Below, piece by piece: positions 8,107 through 15,296 of a stretch of 64,000 bases of DNA. This stretch comes from Clostridia bacterium. GTDB lineage: Bacteria; Bacillota; Clostridia; Oscillospirales; Acutalibacteraceae. The stretch's first letter is position 1. The number at the start of each line of letters is the position of its first letter. Location: the NCBI GenBank assembly GCA_017436285.1, contig JAFSDL010000013.1:89075-153074 (forward strand), read 5' to 3'. Position numbers and translations under genes: made by a program. A model generated the notes under the pieces. The model worked only from the letters and a program-made list of their open reading frames with translations, did not search any database and was not told the origin of the DNA.

Positions 8107-8346
8107 ATGAGTAATTTGAATAATGACAAAATTGATGTAAATGAGCTTATGAAAAAGGCTAAAAGCAGTAAAAATCTTGATACTAACGAGGGCTTGAATG
8201 ATTTTATAAACAGTAATTTAAGTCAGGAGCAGGCGAGTGCAGTAAAAAATCTTCTTCAGGATGAGGAGAAAACAAAAGCACTTCTGAACAGTGATGCGGC
8301 AAAGGCAATTTTCAATAAATTTTTCGGAGGAAAAAATAATGGCTGA
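8107..8346 (+). CDS. small conserved protein, first of a three-gene cluster
   Basis: A 79-residue acidic/basic helical protein with no signal peptide or membrane segment. The start at 8107 is the ATG after GGGTTGGTG; a TTG 12 bases upstream is in frame but less likely. The C-terminal half (LSQEQASAVKNLLQDEEKTKALLNSDAAKAIFNKFFGG) looks like a short helical bundle. It overlaps the next gene by 8 bases and the next overlaps the third, so the three are translationally coupled. I do not recognise a functional domain. Confidence 0.7.
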   Translation: MSNLNNDKIDVNELMKKAKSSKNLDTNEGLNDFINSNLSQEQASAVKNLLQDEEKTKALLNSDAAKAIFNKFFGGKNNG

Positions 8347-8752
8347 TTTTGATTTGAATACCATTTTAAATTCCTTAACCCCTGATGACATTGAAATTTT
8401 AAAGCAGACTGCAGCATCGGTTTTAGGCGGTATGAGCGGTAGAGAACCGCCTAATCAAGAAACTGAAATGAAACAAAGTAAACAAGAACAAAACCAACCT
8501 CAGTTAGATGATTTGCTGAAAAATCTGGGTGGGCTTGGCGGTTTGGGTGGTTTGGGTATGCCCGATTTAAGTCAGCTTTCTGCAATTGTTCCGATTTTAC
8601 AAGCCTTTAATTCTCATGATGAACGACTTGATTTTATAAATGCTTTAAAGCCCCTTTTATCAGAAGAAAGGCAGAAAAAGGCGGATGAAGCAACAAAGCT
8701 TGTGAAGCTGATGTCTGTTTTACCTCTTTTGAGGGAAAGGGGAATAATGTAA
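8339..8752 (+). CDS. conserved clostridial protein with Gly-Leu repeat, second of a three-gene cluster
   Basis: A 137-residue protein. The ATG at 8339 follows GGAGG. It has three parts: an N-terminal helix (residues 1-30), a Gln/Asn-rich linker with a short repeat (GGLGGLGGLGMP, about residues 68-79), and a helical C-terminus (FINALKPLLSEERQKKADEATKLVKLMSVLPLLRERGIM). From memory, small proteins ending in a similar 'LKP-LSEER-KADEA-LL-LLRERG' pattern occur in many Clostridia next to a third protein like the one here. The role is unknown. Confidence 0.7.
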   Translation: MADFDLNTILNSLTPDDIEILKQTAASVLGGMSGREPPNQETEMKQSKQEQNQPQLDDLLKNLGGLGGLGGLGMPDLSQLSAIVPILQAFNSHDERLDFINALKPLLSEERQKKADEATKLVKLMSVLPLLRERGIM

Positions 8753-9213
8753 TGGCAGATTATTCATATCAGGACCTTATGAAAATGCAGAATGATGCAA
8801 TAAGACGTGCAGAGGATATGCAAAGAAGAGCTCGTCAAAGTGCAGGGCTTGAGAGAGAACGAGGAGAAAATCAACCTAACATAACTGCAAAAAAAGAAGA
8901 ACCCCGAAGAGTTCCTATGCCTAATGATTATTTAGAAAATCTGAAAAAATATGGCTCAACTTCTTCTAACAAAAAAGATAGTGAACAGAGCCCAAAAGAA
9001 GAAAGTGGAAGAGAATATAAAACAGAATACAAAAAACAACAAAACAATAACCGCCCGAATTTTCAAAACAGTTTTGAAGATAAAATAAAAAGCGTTTTCG
9101 GGGATTTGAATATAGATAGTGACAAGGCACTTTTGCTATCGCTCATTCTTCTTTTATCAGAAGAAAAGGCAGACGAATTGCTGCTTATGGCTTTGATTTA
9201 TATGTTAACATAA
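8752..9213 (+). CDS. conserved clostridial protein with hydrophobic C-terminus, third of a three-gene cluster
   Basis: A 153-residue protein that overlaps the previous stop codon (TAATG). Residues 1-35 are a charged amphipathic helix (KMQNDAIRRAEDMQRRARQ). Residues 36-110 are disordered and rich in Lys, Glu, Asn and Gln. The last 35 residues end in a strongly hydrophobic stretch (DKALLLSLILLLSEEKADELLLMALIYMLT) interrupted by acidic residues. That tail could pack against the membrane or oligomerise rather than span the bilayer. Function is unknown; co-occurrence with its two neighbours suggests a shared complex. Confidence 0.7.
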   Translation: MADYSYQDLMKMQNDAIRRAEDMQRRARQSAGLERERGENQPNITAKKEEPRRVPMPNDYLENLKKYGSTSSNKKDSEQSPKEESGREYKTEYKKQQNNNRPNFQNSFEDKIKSVFGDLNIDSDKALLLSLILLLSEEKADELLLMALIYMLT

Positions 9214-9214
9214 A

Positions 9215-9461
9215 GTAAAAGTAACGCGAAGCCTATCCCTCTTTTTTCGTGAAACGAAAAAGGAGGGGGGACCGCGTTAGCGGTGGGTGGTACAAAGCTA
9301 TGGAAATTGTAAAGGTGGTACCACCCACCATTCCGTCCGAACTGTATTTTATGAAATACGATATTCACGAAATTTATATATAGAAATATTTTAAAAGTTG
9401 AGGAATGGTCCCCCCTCCTTTTTGCAAGCAAAAAAGAGGGATAAGCTTCGCAACACTTTTA
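9215..9461. mobile_element. MITE-like palindromic element (complete copy)
   Basis: There is no gene between 9214 and 9486. Outer ends GTAAAAGTAACGCGAAGC and GCTTCGCAACACTTTTAC are inverted repeats, continuing inwards with TATCCCTCTTTTTT and AAAAAAGAGGGATA, then AGGAGGGGGGACC and GGTCCCCCCTCCT. Each arm also folds on itself. The centre carries GTGGGTGGTAC and GTACCACCCAC. Partial copies lie at 27233-27320 (one end) and 33155-33218. The short length, terminal inverted repeats, no coding content and several copies fit a miniature element. No target duplication was established. Confidence 0.6.
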
Positions 9462-9486
9462 CAGGACCGCTTTATGAAACAATCAA

Positions 9487-9849
9487 CTAAACTGCACTTT
9501 TAATAAGCTCTAAAATACCATATATACTGAAACAACCGAAAACTATATTCAGAAAAGACGGCAGGTAAAACCACTTTTTTATATTTTCGATATCTGCCAA
9601 TCTGGCGATTAAATAAAGGGATTGAACTATAATTACAATACCAGCAAGTGGTACATATATAAACAAGCCGACTATATCCATAAAAAGCATTATGAGAAAA
9701 AATGTATGTTCAAAATCATCGTAAGGAGTAATTAATTCTGCTTCAAAAACCCAAAATAAAAGGTGCGCAAAAAAGTAGAAGCCTGTAATGAAAAGTGTTA
9801 TATAAGAAAATATTTTAAAGCCTTTCTCTTCTTTATCAAATTTTTTCAT
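9487..9849 (-). CDS. small integral membrane protein of unknown function
   Basis: A 120-residue protein with three to four hydrophobic segments (about residues 14-34, 46-66, 70-88 and 98-116). The start at 9849 follows GGAGAGG; an in-frame ATG 18 bases further upstream overlaps that ribosome site. Charged residues at the N-terminus (MKKFDKEEKGFK) suggest a cytoplasmic N-terminus. The codon use is AT-rich like the rest of the window. No family recognised. A bidirectional terminator at 9892-9926 lies upstream and separates it from rhaD. Confidence 0.65.
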   Translation of the reverse strand: MKKFDKEEKGFKIFSYITLFITGFYFFAHLLFWVFEAELITPYDDFEHTFFLIMLFMDIVGLFIYVPLAGIVIIVQSLYLIARLADIENIKKWFYLPSFLNIVFGCFSIYGILELIKSAV

Positions 9850-9891
9850 ATTTACCTCTCCTTTCAATTACAGTATATAAAAACCAAAAGA

Positions 9892-9926
9892 AAAAAGATG
9901 TCCAATGTAACAATTGGACATCTTTT
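9892..9926. terminator. rho-independent terminator of rhaAD
   Basis: AAAAAGATGTCCAAT and ATTGGACATCTTTTT form a perfect 15-bp stem with T-runs on both strands, directly downstream of rhaD. Confidence 0.85.
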
Positions 9927-9942
9927 TGTAATTTTTGGAATA

Positions 9943-10767
9943 TTAAAGGTCTAAAAATTCCTTTTTGCACTGGTCTTCAAGAGCAAAGCGTTCAACAATA
10001 GCCCAGAGGTTTTCGTCTGTGATAGTGTTGATTCTCTTGCCGCTTGCAGTTGCAAGCATATAAAGCTGAGCAGCCTTTTCAACAGTTTCGATAAGTCCGA
10101 AGGTTTCGTCCATATCCTTACCTGCACCGTAAATACCGTGAAGACCCCAGATAACAAGTCTGTATTCTTCCATTTTCTTTGCAGTTGCAATACCGATTTC
10201 GTTGTTACCGCAAACCATCCAGGGAAGAACACCGACACCATCTGGGAAAACAACGATACATTCAGTACACATTTCCCAGAGAGTGTGAGTGAATTTCTTT
10301 TCATCAAGCTCGTGGATGTGGTTCATAGCGAGAGTGTATGTAGGATGAGAGTGCATAACAACTCTGTTTTCAGGGTTTGCTTTAAGTCTTGAAATATGGC
10401 TCATAAGGTGAGCGGGAAGCTCACTTGTGAATCTGCCACCATCCTTGTAGCCCCAGAGAAGCTCTGCAGTTGTGCCATCCTTGGCAATACGGATAATACC
10501 AAGGTTTGTTTCGGGGTCAATCTCAACATTCTTGAAATATTTACCTGTGCCTGTAACGATAAAGATTTTACCTGTAAGGTAGGTTGCATCAAAGCCTGTG
10601 GGAATTTCGCGGATAACATTGTTAAGGTCAAGGTATTCTGCAACCTCTTTCTCCTCAAGCATATAGCTGATGTTACCACCGTTTCTTTCGTCCCAACCAA
10701 GACGATACATATTAGCGGTTGCGCGTTTCATTTCTTCCACAAAGGGAGCAGTTAAAATATCCTTCAT
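9943..10767 (-). CDS. rhaD: rhamnulose-1-phosphate aldolase
   Basis: Class II aldolase that splits L-rhamnulose 1-phosphate into dihydroxyacetone phosphate and L-lactaldehyde. The 274-residue length matches E. coli RhaD. The zinc ligands appear as HSH (H139 and H141) and LHG (H210), with the catalytic acid at E116 in TSELPAH, nearly the same numbering as the E. coli enzyme. The nucleotide ATG overlaps the rhaA stop (ATGA), so translation is coupled. No rhamnulokinase gene (rhaB) is visible nearby, so phosphorylation must be done by a gene outside this window. Confidence 0.95.
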   Translation of the reverse strand: MKDILTAPFVEEMKRATANMYRLGWDERNGGNISYMLEEKEVAEYLDLNNVIREIPTGFDATYLTGKIFIVTGTGKYFKNVEIDPETNLGIIRIAKDGTTAELLWGYKDGGRFTSELPAHLMSHISRLKANPENRVVMHSHPTYTLAMNHIHELDEKKFTHTLWEMCTECIVVFPDGVGVLPWMVCGNNEIGIATAKKMEEYRLVIWGLHGIYGAGKDMDETFGLIETVEKAAQLYMLATASGKRINTITDENLWAIVERFALEDQCKKEFLDL

Positions 10768-12005
10768 ACTCTTTTCACCAATACCTTTTCTTCATATTCT
10801 TTGATTTCTTTAAAGTAATCATTAATAACATTTTCTCTTGCGAGATATTCTGACCAGATGTCGCCAAAGGGAGCGGTTTTCATTTCCTCCTGAAGGCACA
10901 TAAGCTCTGTAAAGGAACTGTTTTCCTGAAGAGCCTTCATTTTATCTGCGGGTAATAAAAGTGCATTAAGAAGCGCCTTCTGCACATTTCTCACACCTGT
11001 TACCCAAGCGGAAATTCTGTTGATTGAAGCATCGAAATAGTCCGTTGCAATAAATACTCTGTCAAGAGCATTGTTGGAAACGATTTCCTTTGCAATTTCC
11101 TTTGTTTCGTCATCAAAAAGAATAACGTGGTCAGAGTCCCAACGAACACCTCTTGTTATGTGAAGGGCAATTTTCTCATTGAAGAGAAGAAGAGCGGAAA
11201 TTTTATCGGAAACTAATTCCGTAGGATGATAGTGACCGTTATCCATAAGAGGAGTAATGCCCTTACTTGCAGAATAGGAGAGGCAGAATTCTGCAGAGCC
11301 TACTGTGTAGCTTTCAACACCGATGCCGAAAACCTTTGATTCAAGGGTTACATAAACCTTTGATTTATCGTAGTCGGTTGCAAGAATTTCATCAAGGGAT
11401 TTTTTGAATCTTGCCCTTGGTGCAAATCTGTCTGCAGGAATGTCCTTGTAGCCATCGGGAATCCAGATGTTCATAACACAGGGAATGCCTGTTTCATTTG
11501 CAAAATATTCAGAAAGTTTAAGACAAGCCTTACCGTGCTCAACCCAGAAGCTCCTTACCTCTTCATCGGGAGAAGAAAGGGTGAGACCGTCCTTGACCAT
11601 TGAGTGAGAGAAATATGTTGGGTTAAAGTCGATACCCATATTTCTTTCCTTTGCGAAGTCAACCCATTTTTTGAAATGCTGGGGCTTCAACTCATTTCTG
11701 TCTGCAAATTCACCATTTTCAAAAATAGCGTAGCTTGCGTGAAGATTAAGCTTTTTCTTGCCGGGGATAAGTGAAAATGCCTTGTCCAAATCTGCCATAA
11801 GCTCTTCGGGTGTGGTTGCCTTGCCGGGGTAGTTACCTGTTGTCTGAATACCGCCGGAAAGACTTTCCTTACTGTCAAACCCACCAACATCGTCACCCTG
11901 CCAGCAATGAACGGAAATTGTTACATCCTTAAGAGTGTTGAGGGCTTTTTCTGTATCAACGCCAAAGGAAGAATAAATTCTTTTGGCTTCTTCATATCTT
12001 GACAT
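10764..12005 (-). CDS. rhaA: L-rhamnose isomerase
   Basis: Converts L-rhamnose to L-rhamnulose in the cytoplasm, the first step of rhamnose use. The 413-residue protein carries the conserved HCWQGDDVGGF (residues 32-42) and the substrate/metal regions LHASYAIF, DFNPTYFSHSMVKDG, ESKVFGIGVESYTVGS and MDNGHYHPTE of this TIM-barrel family, with near-full family length. It leads the rhaA-rhaD operon from a near-consensus promoter at 12045-12073. GAGGTTTTTTA precedes the start. No rhamnose regulator is adjacent. Confidence 0.96.
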   Translation of the reverse strand: MSRYEEAKRIYSSFGVDTEKALNTLKDVTISVHCWQGDDVGGFDSKESLSGGIQTTGNYPGKATTPEELMADLDKAFSLIPGKKKLNLHASYAIFENGEFADRNELKPQHFKKWVDFAKERNMGIDFNPTYFSHSMVKDGLTLSSPDEEVRSFWVEHGKACLKLSEYFANETGIPCVMNIWIPDGYKDIPADRFAPRARFKKSLDEILATDYDKSKVYVTLESKVFGIGVESYTVGSAEFCLSYSASKGITPLMDNGHYHPTELVSDKISALLLFNEKIALHITRGVRWDSDHVILFDDETKEIAKEIVSNNALDRVFIATDYFDASINRISAWVTGVRNVQKALLNALLLPADKMKALQENSSFTELMCLQEEMKTAPFGDIWSEYLARENVINDYFKEIKEYEEKVLVKRV

Positions 12006-12044
12006 TAAAAAACCTCTTTTCAGTAAAAGATTACATACATAAAC

Positions 12045-12073
12045 AGTATATATTTACTATGAGGAAAAGTCAA
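12045..12073 (-). promoter_or_regulatory. sigma-A promoter of rhaAD
   Basis: TTGACT (12068-12073), a 17-bp spacer and TATACT (12045-12050) on the minus strand, 40 bp before rhaA. No clear operator palindrome was identified around it. Confidence 0.8.
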
Positions 12074-12144
12074 TGAAGAGAGTAACAAAAAATGGAAAAA
12101 ATCATAGTATGTGATATAAGTTTTAGGCGAAATGAGTTGATATT

Positions 12145-13227
12145 TTGAAAAAAACAGTTCTTCCCGTAGCATTCTTTTTCGGTGCCAATAATAAAGCGGG
12201 TTATTGCTCGTTATATGACAGTATTTATGACCCGTACATAGAGGGTAAGCATTTGATTCTTAAGGGCGGTCCCGGTACGGGTAAATCCACTCTTATGAGA
12301 AGGGTTGCGGAAAAGGCGGAAAGAAAGGGCTACTATGTTGAAAGGGGCTATTGCAGTGCAGACCCCGGCTCTCTTGATTTGGTGCTGGTGCCCGAAATTG
12401 ATTTTTCAATCTGCGATGGCACTGCTCCCCATACCTTTGACCCTAAAATGCCCGGTGTCAGTGAGCATATAGTAGATCTGGGCGTTGCCTGGGACAGAAA
12501 ATATCTTAATTCTCATATTGAAGAAATCGGAAGGCTTATGAGGGAGAATTCACTTCAGCATAAAAAGACTGTTGAGTTTCTCAGAGTGGCATCTGCAATT
12601 GATGTGGAAAGCACTGCAATTTGCGCCGATTTTATTGATGAAGAAAAGCTTATGCGCTATGTGAAGCGACTTGCAGGCAGATTGATTCCCGAAAAGAAAG
12701 GTGACGAGAAGGGTAAAATTCACAAAAGATTTTTAAGCGCAGTTTCACCCGAGGGAATTGATGTGAAATATGAAACGGTTGTGGCACTTTCGGAAAAAAT
12801 CATCACAATTGAGGATGAATTTTCTGCAGCTTCACCGTTTATTGCAGAATATATAAGCTCTGTTGCTTTGGAAAAGGGCTATGATGTATATCAATGCTTC
12901 TGTCCCTTGTTCCCCAATATGAAAATCGAGCATATTATTATTCCTCAGCTTAAAACCGCCCTTTTCACACAGAACAGCTACCATTATTCAATTGACGATG
13001 GTGAGCGGCTGGTTCACGCCTCGCGGTTTTATGATAAAGAGGCTTTTTACGCCAATAAAGAAAAGCTCGCCCTTCAAAGAAGAGCGAAAAGAGAGCTTGT
13101 TGATGAAGCTGTTAAGAAGCTTTCACTTGCAAAGGATATTCACGACCGGCTTGAAGATTATTATATCAAGGCAACGGATTTTGATGTGATTAATGAAATA
13201 GGAGAAAAGGTGTTAAAATCAATTTGA
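12145..13227 (+). CDS. P-loop ATPase, two-domain (PRK06851-like)
   Basis: A 360-residue cytoplasmic nucleotide-binding protein. Walker A is GGPGTGKST at residues 41-49, right after the strand HLILK. The C-terminal half repeats the fold: KGYYVERGYCSADPGSLDLVLVP in the first half is echoed by KGYDVYQCFCPLFPNMKIEHIIIP in the second. The expected second Walker A is replaced by TIEDEFSAASP. The best start is TTG at 12145, since the conserved block begins only a dozen residues in; the ribosome site (AGGCGA) is weak and distant. The cellular role of this family is unknown. Confidence 0.75.
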   Translation: MKKTVLPVAFFFGANNKAGYCSLYDSIYDPYIEGKHLILKGGPGTGKSTLMRRVAEKAERKGYYVERGYCSADPGSLDLVLVPEIDFSICDGTAPHTFDPKMPGVSEHIVDLGVAWDRKYLNSHIEEIGRLMRENSLQHKKTVEFLRVASAIDVESTAICADFIDEEKLMRYVKRLAGRLIPEKKGDEKGKIHKRFLSAVSPEGIDVKYETVVALSEKIITIEDEFSAASPFIAEYISSVALEKGYDVYQCFCPLFPNMKIEHIIIPQLKTALFTQNSYHYSIDDGERLVHASRFYDKEAFYANKEKLALQRRAKRELVDEAVKKLSLAKDIHDRLEDYYIKATDFDVINEIGEKVLKSI

Positions 13228-13361
13228 AAATTGATTTTAATAGTTGAAAGTGGTAAATGGAAAGTGGTAAGTTTCGGGTGCTGCGCACGGCATTATAATT
13301 ATGATGTTTGGAAGCGAAGCTTCCCCATAATTTTCCACCTTCCCCTTTCAATTTTCAATTT
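13228..13361. repeat. intergenic inverted repeat of GAAAGTGG/CCACTTTC type
   Basis: TGAAAATTGA and GTTGAAAGTGG sequence at 13226-13275 is roughly inverted at 13334-13362 (CCACCTTCCCCTTTCAATTT). The middle contains TTTGGAAGCGAAGCTTCCCC (13307-13326), a self-complementary module also found at 57661-57680. No gene is visible. Confidence 0.6.
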
Positions 13362-14174
13362 TTATAAATTTCTTCTCCAATGGAACAGATATTGCTGAGC
13401 TATTCCCTCTGTTCCTTTTATACATTCGGGCAGTCCGTTGGGGTAAAGCTCGGCAACAATTCTTTTTACCCACACATCAACGGGGAAGGCTTCCATTCTG
13501 CCGAATCCGTAAAGAAGAGAACATTGTGCAACCTTTTCCCCGACGCCCTTGATTTTTAAAAGCTCGGCTTTTGCATCCTCAAAGTCCATTTTCTTGACCT
13601 TTTCCAAATCCACCTCGCCACGTGAAATTTTTCTTGCGGCATCAATAATATACTTTGCTCTGAAGCCTGAGCGGATAGGTGCTAAATCCTCAACCTCAAG
13701 ATTTGCAAGCCTTTCGGGTGATGGGAAGGTATAGCCACCCTCTATTTTTTCACCGAAGCCCTCACAGAGTCTTTCAATTATACCCTTAATCCGTGGGATA
13801 TTATTGTTGGCAGAAATTATAAAGGAGCAGATTGCCTCCCATTCATCCTGCTTTAAAATTCTTATGCCCGGGTACGCTTTACAGGCGGTTATAAGATTTT
13901 CTTCATCGTATGAGGACAGGATTTTTTCATAATCCCTTTCCAAATCAAAATATTTAATCCAATGGTTTTCGAAATCCTCTTTTGTTGTTTCAAAAAAGGT
14001 GATTTTATTTTCCTCTTGCTTCAGGCAAAGGTGTTTACCACCCGCAATGCCCTGCCACATATTATTTTCCGCTTCCTTCCACCTGAATGCCTGACCACAA
14101 TCAAGGCAAAGGGGAATATTCAGATGCTTTGTGTTTGTTAAAACTATGTTTTTATCAACATATTCAATGTTCAT
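13362..14174 (-). CDS. 8-oxoguanine DNA glycosylase / AP lyase (OGG1-like)
   Basis: A 270-residue bifunctional base-excision repair enzyme. The N-terminal OGG_N domain (residues about 8-110) contains GQAFRW, typical of this family. The helix-hairpin-helix reads KIKGVGEKVAQC with the catalytic lysine at K224, and the catalytic aspartate is D233 in PVDVW. These correspond to Lys249 and Asp268 of human OGG1. It removes oxidised guanine and nicks the strand. The C-terminus ends at about 35 residues after the catalytic Asp, in the normal range. No SOS box was found upstream. Confidence 0.93.
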   Translation of the reverse strand: MNIEYVDKNIVLTNTKHLNIPLCLDCGQAFRWKEAENNMWQGIAGGKHLCLKQEENKITFFETTKEDFENHWIKYFDLERDYEKILSSYDEENLITACKAYPGIRILKQDEWEAICSFIISANNNIPRIKGIIERLCEGFGEKIEGGYTFPSPERLANLEVEDLAPIRSGFRAKYIIDAARKISRGEVDLEKVKKMDFEDAKAELLKIKGVGEKVAQCSLLYGFGRMEAFPVDVWVKRIVAELYPNGLPECIKGTEGIAQQYLFHWRRNL

Positions 14175-14749
14175 TTTATCACCGGAATAAGATTACCACA
14201 TTTGAAAAAAACAGTAAAGTTTTTTGTCAAGCCAATTTTTGAAAAATAAAATTTTTCTACATTTTCAACAGTATTTTCAGAGGCTTTTTGTACCCTTTTG
14301 CAATTGTATATTTTTAACAACGAACATTTATTTTTATGTCTGAAAAACAGTTTCCATTCTGTATAATCAGTAAAGCAACTACAACAAATCGTATATTTTA
14401 CATTCTCCTGAAATTTGTCAAAAAAAGTGTAAAAAATGTCGAAAACCTATTCAAACATAGGGTTTAACAGGTTAGTTGTAAACATTTTGAACACAGTTTT
14501 GAACAAAAAACAGGGGAAAGTCAAATATACAAAATGTATAATTTGTGCATTGTCAATTTTGACAAAAGCAAAAAATGTTTGCCGAAGTCCCGAAAAAACT
14601 ATATTCTTTTTTGCAATTAAAGGTTACAGTTTGTGAAAAAATGTACAAAGTTTTTTGCGGGTTTTATTACGGTTAAATTATGGACTTTTTGTATAAAAGC
14701 ATCAATATTTTCACAATATAATTAAGAACTAAAAAAAGGAGAAAGAAAA
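14175..14749. other. long AT-rich intergenic region without a gene
   Basis: Contains no convincing ORF (the longest candidate, 66 codons at 14436, lacks a ribosome site and has poor codon use). It holds many runs such as TTTGTCAAAAAAAGTG and a small hairpin AAACC/GGGTTT near 14443-14466. It also has two short blocks, GCCGAAGTCCCGAAAAAACT (14581-14600) and GGTTACAGTTTGTG (14622-14635), that have near matches upstream of the 3D-domain gene at 33403-33454. It probably contains the promoter and leader of the 14750 gene. Confidence 0.5.
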
Positions 14750-15019
14750 ATGATAAAAGGCGTTAATAAGCAGGTGCTTGAAATAAACGAAACACAGAAC
14801 GGATTTTTTGAAAAGGCTATATTTTTTGTTAAGCCCGAATATAGCGGAATGGGTGAGGGAAGATTAAAGGAAAGTGCAAGAAAGGAAATAGAAACCGCAG
14901 GCAGACCGCCTCTGAGAGCATACAGATATAAAAATGATAAAATCAAAAGCATTTTAAAAATTACTGCAGTTTTTGTGCTTGGTGTTATTATAGGCATTTC
15001 TTCAGCAACTCTTTTTTGA
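14750..15019 (+). CDS. small tail-anchored protein of unknown function
   Basis: An 89-residue protein. AAGGAGA lies 8 bases before the ATG. Residues 1-65 are soluble with a motif FFEKAIFFVKPEYSGMGEGRLKESARKEIE. Residues 67-88 (ILKITAVFVLGVIIGISSATLF) form a single transmembrane helix, so the protein is probably inserted tail-first with its N-terminus in the cytoplasm. From memory, similar short proteins with a 'YFEK...F(V/L)(K/R)P' block exist in Ruminococcaceae, without known function. The unusually long upstream region suggests regulation at the leader. Confidence 0.7.
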   Translation: MIKGVNKQVLEINETQNGFFEKAIFFVKPEYSGMGEGRLKESARKEIETAGRPPLRAYRYKNDKIKSILKITAVFVLGVIIGISSATLF

Positions 15020-15239
15020 GCTGCTGATTATTTTATATTGTGCTATGCCCGGGCCACAGCAAGGGGGGATTTGTAATGTGTTAATGCTATGTGCTTTGGG
15101 AGTGAATGTATGCTATAATCAGTGGCAAAGGCATTAAGGCGTAACTGAACGCGTTGATATAAAGCCCTTCGCGATTCGATAGATAATCACCGTTTAACGA
15201 GGGTAAAATGATAAAAAATCTGTTTAAACCCCTCTTAAC

Positions 15240-15268
15240 TTGACATTAACTGAATGGTGTGCTATAGT
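15240..15268 (+). promoter_or_regulatory. sigma-A promoter of the DUF4143 ATPase gene
   Basis: TTGACA (15240-15245), a 17-bp spacer and TATAGT (15263-15268), 28 bp before the start codon. The preceding 220 bases (15020-15239) contain no gene. Confidence 0.8.
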
Positions 15269-15296
15269 GATATTGTCTATAAAAGGAGTGTTTACT

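Noticed and set aside
9198-9431. 77-codon frame over the palindromic element
   Set aside because: Its codons follow the inverted repeats (proline/glycine runs from GGGGGG and CCCCCC), not a protein pattern.
14436-14636. 66-codon open frame in the long intergenic region
   Set aside because: No ribosome site, Cys-rich odd composition and AT-rich random-looking sequence; more likely leader DNA.
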